This document shows, piece by piece, positions 60,586-64,000 of a DNA stretch of 64,000 nucleotides. The stretch comes from Mesorhizobium amorphae CCNWGS0123 (GTDB lineage: Bacteria; Pseudomonadota; Alphaproteobacteria; Rhizobiales; Rhizobiaceae): the NCBI RefSeq assembly GCF_001686985.1, contig NZ_CP015318.1, positions 3,036,001 to 3,100,000 on the forward strand. The letters run 5' to 3'. A program made the translations under genes and the position numbers. Position 1 is the stretch's first letter; the number at the start of each line of letters is the position of its first letter. A model generated the notes under the pieces. That model was not told the origin of the DNA. It did no database searches and worked only from the letters and a program-made list of their open reading frames with translations.

Positions 60586-61588
60586 ACTCACACGCCGCCA
60601 GGCGCTGCTGCTGACGCTCGCTGCCGGTTTGCCGTTCCCCGCACGGGCTTTCGCCGCTGGACAGAAGGTCACCGTCGCGCTCGACTGGACCGTCAACACC
60701 AACCACATCGGCCTGTTTGTCGCCCGCGACAAAGGCTTTTACGCCGAGGCCGGCCTCGAGGTCGAAATCCTGCCCTACAGCGACACCGGCGCGGGCACGC
60801 TGGTCGCCAACCGCATCGCCGATTTCGGCATCAACGGAACCATCAGCCTGTTCACCCAGAAGACCGCCGGCGCCGACCTCAGGGCCGTCTATGCCGTGGT
60901 GCAAACCGAGACCGGCCGCGTCGTGTTCAACGCCGACCGCAGCGCGATCAAGAGCCCGAAGGATCTCGACGGCCTGACCTATGGCGGCTTCGGCAGTGCC
61001 TGGGAGAACGCGCTGATCTCGACCATCATCCGCCATGACGGCGGCAAGGGTAATTTCGAGACGGTGACATTGGGCACCTCGGCCTATGAGGCGCTGGCCA
61101 ACGGCGCCGTCGACTTCACGCTCGAGGTCTCGACCTGGGAAGGCGTCGAGGCCGAACTGAAAGGCATCAGGCAGCGCAGCTTCCGCTACGCCGATTACGG
61201 CGTGCCCGACGAGCACACCACCTTCATCGCTTCGAGCGATGCTTTCCTCGAGGCCAACCCGAAGGCGGCCGCCGCCTTCGTCCAGGCGACGCGGCGCGGC
61301 TACGAGTTCGCCGTCGACCACGCGCAAGAGGCGGGCGACCTGCTGATAGCGGCCAACAGGGACGCGCTCACCAACCCGGCGCTGATCCACGCCTCGCTGA
61401 AGGCGCTGAACGACGGGCACTTCCTGAGGAGCGAAGCCGGCGCCATCGGCACGATTGACAGAGCGAAGGTGGAGGCGATGGGCGACTATCTCTTCCGCGC
61501 CGGCATCCTGCGCGACGGTGATGGCAAGGCGCTCGAGAAGCGCCCGGATTTCGCCGGGTATTTCAGCAATGAATATGTGGGTAGCTGA
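60578..61588 (+). CDS. thiY: NMT1/THI5-like substrate-binding protein (ThiY-like)
   Basis: A 336-residue periplasmic binding protein. Signal peptide with RRQALLLTLAAGLPFPARAFA, then the NMT1/THI5-like fold (VTVALDWTVNTNHIGLFVARDKGFYAEAGLEVEI, RIADFGINGTISLF). THI5-like proteins bind HMP or a related pyrimidine. I chose ATG 60578, with AAGGAG at seven bases; ATG 60572 is too close to that site. Last gene of the operon. Confidence 0.92.
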   Translation: MTELTRRQALLLTLAAGLPFPARAFAAGQKVTVALDWTVNTNHIGLFVARDKGFYAEAGLEVEILPYSDTGAGTLVANRIADFGINGTISLFTQKTAGADLRAVYAVVQTETGRVVFNADRSAIKSPKDLDGLTYGGFGSAWENALISTIIRHDGGKGNFETVTLGTSAYEALANGAVDFTLEVSTWEGVEAELKGIRQRSFRYADYGVPDEHTTFIASSDAFLEANPKAAAAFVQATRRGYEFAVDHAQEAGDLLIAANRDALTNPALIHASLKALNDGHFLRSEAGAIGTIDRAKVEAMGDYLFRAGILRDGDGKALEKRPDFAGYFSNEYVGS

Positions 61589-61627
61589 CCTCCCCTTTGA
61601 GGGCCGCCCGCGGGGAGACTCTACCCC

Positions 61628-62275
61628 TCACATATCGATCATCGAGCGCTTCACGCGCCCGATGATGGTAATCGCACCTTCCAGTTCCGGCGGCGGGATC
61701 TCCATGTAGGAGGCCGGCTGGAAGGGCGGCTTGTCGTTCGGGCGGTAGCGCTTGTAGGTGGCGCGGCCGGTTTCGTCGGAGATCACATAGCAGCCATTGG
61801 TCACCAGCCGCTTGTCGCGCAGATTGACGAAGATGATCGAATCCGGCGGCGAGATCTTGTTCATCGACGGGCCGTCGACGCGCAGCGCAATCCATTCGCC
61901 CTGCTCGAGATCGGCGGCGGGAATGGTCGGGTAGTCCGACAGGTTGACGACGCTGTCCTGGCTGCCGAGCTCGCCGGCACTGATCCACGAAACGATCGGC
62001 ACGTCGACCGTGAGCGGCGAGGGGACAAGCGCGGCCGAACCTGCCTCGTGGAAGCCGCCGCCCCCCGCGCTGCCGTCGAACAACAGCCAGCCTGGATCGA
62101 CGCCGAACAGGCGGCCATATTTCTCCGCCGCCTTGCGCGACAGCGGCCGGTTGCCGTTCTCGTGGCTGATCAGCGTGTTCTTGTTGATGTCGCGCAGCGC
62201 CCGTGCCGCATCGCTCGGCGAGGCATAGCCCGCCTCGGCCCGCGCCTGCTGCAATCTGTGTCGAGGATCCATCAT
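61628..62275 (-). CDS. S24-family (LexA/CI-type) repressor
   Basis: A 215-residue repressor. The N-terminal HTH is RHRLQQARAEAGYASPSDAARAL ... NTLISHENGNRPLS. The C-terminal S24 domain has a probable Ala100-Gly101 cleavage site (SWISAGELG), catalytic Ser137 (DGPSMN) and Lys175 (ATYKRYR). These features fit a self-cleaving phage-type repressor that may respond to RecA and DNA damage. Start ATG 62275 or 62272. It is divergent from 62356 and two operator dyads lie between; autoregulation is likely. Confidence 0.9.
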   Translation of the reverse strand: MMDPRHRLQQARAEAGYASPSDAARALRDINKNTLISHENGNRPLSRKAAEKYGRLFGVDPGWLLFDGSAGGGGFHEAGSAALVPSPLTVDVPIVSWISAGELGSQDSVVNLSDYPTIPAADLEQGEWIALRVDGPSMNKISPPDSIIFVNLRDKRLVTNGCYVISDETGRATYKRYRPNDKPPFQPASYMEIPPPELEGAITIIGRVKRSMIDM

Positions 62276-62297
62276 CGTACAAAATGCCTGAAATTTA

Positions 62298-62314
62298 TCG
62301 TCCAATGTGTACGA
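62298..62314. promoter_or_regulatory. operator dyad D
   Basis: TCGTCC, five bases, GTACGA; one mismatch to the perfect dyad at 58056. It lies between the repressor and the divergent operon. Confidence 0.65.
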
Positions 62315-62331
62315 TTTTGCTTGCGACTCTT

Positions 62332-62348
62332 TCGTACGTATCGTACGC
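62332..62348. promoter_or_regulatory. operator dyad E
   Basis: TCGTAC, five bases, GTACGC; one mismatch. Seven bases separate it from ATG 62356, so binding would block the plus-strand operon. Confidence 0.65.
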
Positions 62349-62355
62349 TTAGCGC

Positions 62356-62472
62356 ATGATCGAGCATCCCGCAAGCATTTCCGTACTGCCCACGAGCATC
62401 TCGGGGCCAATCGACCGCTGGCCCACCATCGCCGACTTCGCCACCGATACCGCGCAAGGGGAGGCGGCATGA
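62356..62472 (+). CDS. 38-residue leader protein of the divergent operon
   Basis: ATG to TGA, 39 codons (MIEHPASISVLPTSISGPID, then RWPTIADFATDTAQGEAA). No recognised domain. Its stop overlaps the next ATG by four bases, which suggests translational coupling. Operator dyad E abuts its start. Confidence 0.5.
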   Translation: MIEHPASISVLPTSISGPIDRWPTIADFATDTAQGEAA

Positions 62473-62801
62473 CCGCGCCCGTTGTCTATTTCGAATCGTC
62501 CGGGCTGTCCTCCTCCCCGGCCCGGACGAAGACCGGGGCTTTTGCCCCGGATCCGGCCCGCCTGCGGTCACCGCAGGCCGCCGGATCGGCCGGAACCGTT
62601 CCTCCCCCGGTTCCGGCCCCCTTTTCGCGCCGGGCGGGTTCGCCGAGGACCCGCGAACTGGCCGCCATCTCCTGCATCCGCACCGAGGACGGCACCGTCA
62701 TCCTGTTCGACAGGCTGACGGGCAGGGCGGTGTCGGGCCTGACCCGCGTGGCCGCCGAGGTCGCGCTCCGCCGCCTGAATGGAGCGGTGAGCCCCGCCTG
62801 A
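62469..62801 (+). CDS. 110-residue hypothetical protein in the divergent operon
   Basis: A Pro/Ala/Ser-rich N-terminal half followed by a compact region SRRAGSPRTRELAAISCIRTEDGTVILFDRLTGRAVSG. No family recognised. GGGGAGG precedes the ATG. Its position between the small leader gene and the GcrA-like gene suggests co-expression. Confidence 0.55.
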   Translation: MTAPVVYFESSGLSSSPARTKTGAFAPDPARLRSPQAAGSAGTVPPPVPAPFSRRAGSPRTRELAAISCIRTEDGTVILFDRLTGRAVSGLTRVAAEVALRRLNGAVSPA

Positions 62802-62878
62802 ACCAACCCCTTCGAAGATTTCGCAACGGCCTGCCGGCCGAACCCTGACGCTCGCCCCGGGCGAGGCCTTCGCAACCT

Positions 62879-63673
62879 ATGGATCCAGACATGGCAGCCG
62901 CCTACACCGACACCGAACTCAATGCGATCGCGCTCTGGCTGAAGGATGGCCTGTCGGCAACCAGGATCGCTCAGCACTTTTCCGCCCTGCGTGGCAGCCC
63001 GGTTTCGCGCAACGCCATCATCGGTATCGTCCATCGCAACGCGGGTCTGCGTGCCATCGGCTTCGCCAGCCCCAGGGGCGGCCGGCCTCGGAGGAACGCG
63101 GCAAAGCCCGCGGCGGGAAGGCGCGCTGCGGGACAAGCAAAGCTGTCCGCACAAGCAAGGCAGCCCGGACATTCGGACCAGCCCAGACAGGCAGAGCTGG
63201 CCGGACAGTCGAGGGTTTTCGGGCAGGCTGAGGGGCAGGACCACGCTGGTACGCCATTCCCGCCTGTTGCCGTCGTCACTGTCCGCACGCCGGCAAATCC
63301 AAAACAGGGTAAGCCGAAAAAGTCGGCGCGCGCGCTGCCGCCGGCCTGGCTATCGCCGCGCGGCCTTCTCCGAGACGAGGACAAGCCCGACGCTCTTCGC
63401 TACAAGATGCCGGCGCCACCGCCGCCGGTGCCGCCCGGCCGCCAGCCGCATGTCGCCGCCATGCGGTTCATAGACTGCCTGTTCGGCCGCTGCCGCGCCC
63501 CGCTCGACCTTATGCTGGAGGAAGACCCCGAGAACGATGCCCCCGGTGCCGGGCCGGGGCCGGACATGCTGTGCTGCGGCGTGCGCACCTCGTCGACACG
63601 CTCGTACTGCAGCCACCACCACGCACGTTTCCACGGCCGCCGCCGCACTTTGTTGGCGGAGCCGGCGCGATGA
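62879..63673 (+). CDS. GcrA-like cell-cycle regulator with long linker
   Basis: A 264-residue protein. The N-terminus (DTELNAIALWLKDGLSATRIAQHFSALRGSPVSRNAIIGIVHRNAG) matches the GcrA DNA-binding HTH. The C-terminus (RFIDCLFGRCRAPLD ... MLCCGVRTSSTRSYCSHHHARFHG) matches the Cys-rich end of GcrA. Between them is a 150-residue Gln/Arg/Pro-rich linker that normal GcrA lacks. GcrA proteins recruit sigma70 at methylated promoters. The long linker and context next to a phage-type repressor suggest a divergent or phage-derived member. Start ATG 62879 has a weak ribosome binding site; 62891 is an alternative. Confidence 0.75.
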   Translation: MDPDMAAAYTDTELNAIALWLKDGLSATRIAQHFSALRGSPVSRNAIIGIVHRNAGLRAIGFASPRGGRPRRNAAKPAAGRRAAGQAKLSAQARQPGHSDQPRQAELAGQSRVFGQAEGQDHAGTPFPPVAVVTVRTPANPKQGKPKKSARALPPAWLSPRGLLRDEDKPDALRYKMPAPPPPVPPGRQPHVAAMRFIDCLFGRCRAPLDLMLEEDPENDAPGAGPGPDMLCCGVRTSSTRSYCSHHHARFHGRRRTLLAEPAR

Positions 63674-63690
63674 GCTTGTCTGGTATGTCC

Positions 63691-63987
63691 CTATTTCGGC
63701 ATCCGGCTCTGGACGCTTCTCTCTTCGAACACCATGGCCGGGTCGTCATCGACAACGAGTATCCCGGTCACCCGGGCAAAGCCGGTGAACACCTTCAGCG
63801 CGTCGTCTGGCGAGATCTGCGCGGCGATGGCGGCGCCGCAGGCATTGAGCGCACTGCGGTAGACATGCCCGCGCCGGTCGACGGGCCAGCGCTGCAGGAG
63901 GTCGACGGCGGCGTTGACATCCTCGATGTCTTCGATCTCGCCGTCGAAGCTGACCCTGATCGGACGTCCGGTTCGCATCGTGCCCAC
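63691..63987 (-). CDS. DUF982-family protein
   Basis: A 98-residue protein: IRVSFDGEIEDIEDVNAAVDLLQRWPVDRRGHVYRSALNACGAAIAAQISPDDALKVFTGFARVTGI fits DUF982, as at 55664. The GTG at 63987 has GAGGT eight bases upstream; ATG 63978 is an alternative. It converges on the GcrA-like gene. Function unknown. Confidence 0.8.
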   Translation of the reverse strand: MGTMRTGRPIRVSFDGEIEDIEDVNAAVDLLQRWPVDRRGHVYRSALNACGAAIAAQISPDDALKVFTGFARVTGILVVDDDPAMVFEERSVQSRMPK

Positions 63988-64000
63988 GCCGTTACACCTC

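Overview
The window looks like a chromosomal segment of a rhizobial alphaproteobacterium, most likely Mesorhizobium or a close relative. This rests on high GC, on families typical of Rhizobiales (BA14K, DUF982, DUF1236, DUF2934, DUF3309, a GcrA-like protein, an ExoX-like repressor, minCDE) and on alphaproteobacterial regulatory motifs: EcfG-type promoters, a CtrA box at minC and a GAAC-N7-GAAC SOS box at dinB. I saw no rRNA, tRNA, intact insertion sequence or CRISPR array. The genus is inferred from gene content, not from a search.

Layout. 1-16 kb: a truncated CHASE-domain sensor, an acyl-CoA synthetase, a class C beta-lactamase-like serine hydrolase, several small proteins, a winged-helix/TPR regulator, a lysine 2,3-aminomutase-like radical SAM enzyme, a FecR/CHASE2-cyclase pair, a BA14K protein, a globin, a small alarmone-hydrolase-like HD protein and a DAO-family oxidoreductase. 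16.6-23.5 kb: a stress cluster (DUF3309, CsbD, YihY/BrkB, a short-chain dehydrogenase, a DUF892 ferritin-like protein, small peptides), a sulfite-oxidase-like molybdoenzyme and a DUF2934 protein. 23.5-31.1 kb: a broken copy of the minC 5' end, an RND efflux pair, a PNPOx-like protein and intact minCDE. 31.5-38.2 kb: a 500-residue coiled-coil protein facing a four-gene surface-polysaccharide operon (acyltransferase, two GT2 enzymes, ABC exporter). 38.9-51.8 kb: an EamA exporter, two tandem Gly/Asn-rich secreted paralogues, a NarL-type two-component pair, a GT2, dinB, a third Gly/Asn-rich protein, an ExoX-like repressor and a diguanylate cyclase. 52-57.5 kb: a second stress cluster with three DUF1236 proteins and very small peptides. 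58-61.6 kb: a TPP-riboswitch-controlled thiamine-precursor transport operon. 61.6-64 kb: an S24 (LexA/CI-type) repressor divergent from a small operon ending in a GcrA-like gene, then a DUF982 gene.

How the genes work together. Thirteen sites fit the general-stress-response sigma factor EcfG (GGAAC, 17 or 18 bases, GTT). They sit just upstream of, and point at, csbD, brkB, the ferritin-like gene, the alarmone hydrolase, three DUF1236 genes and several tiny genes, so much of the window reads as one dispersed stress regulon. A second, local circuit is suggested by four copies of the dyad TCGTAC-N5-GTACGA: two between the S24 repressor and its divergent operon, two in front of an unknown gene 4 kb away. 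Third, the efflux operon lies between a 150-base minC remnant and the real minC in the same orientation, which suggests the block was inserted or duplicated at minC.
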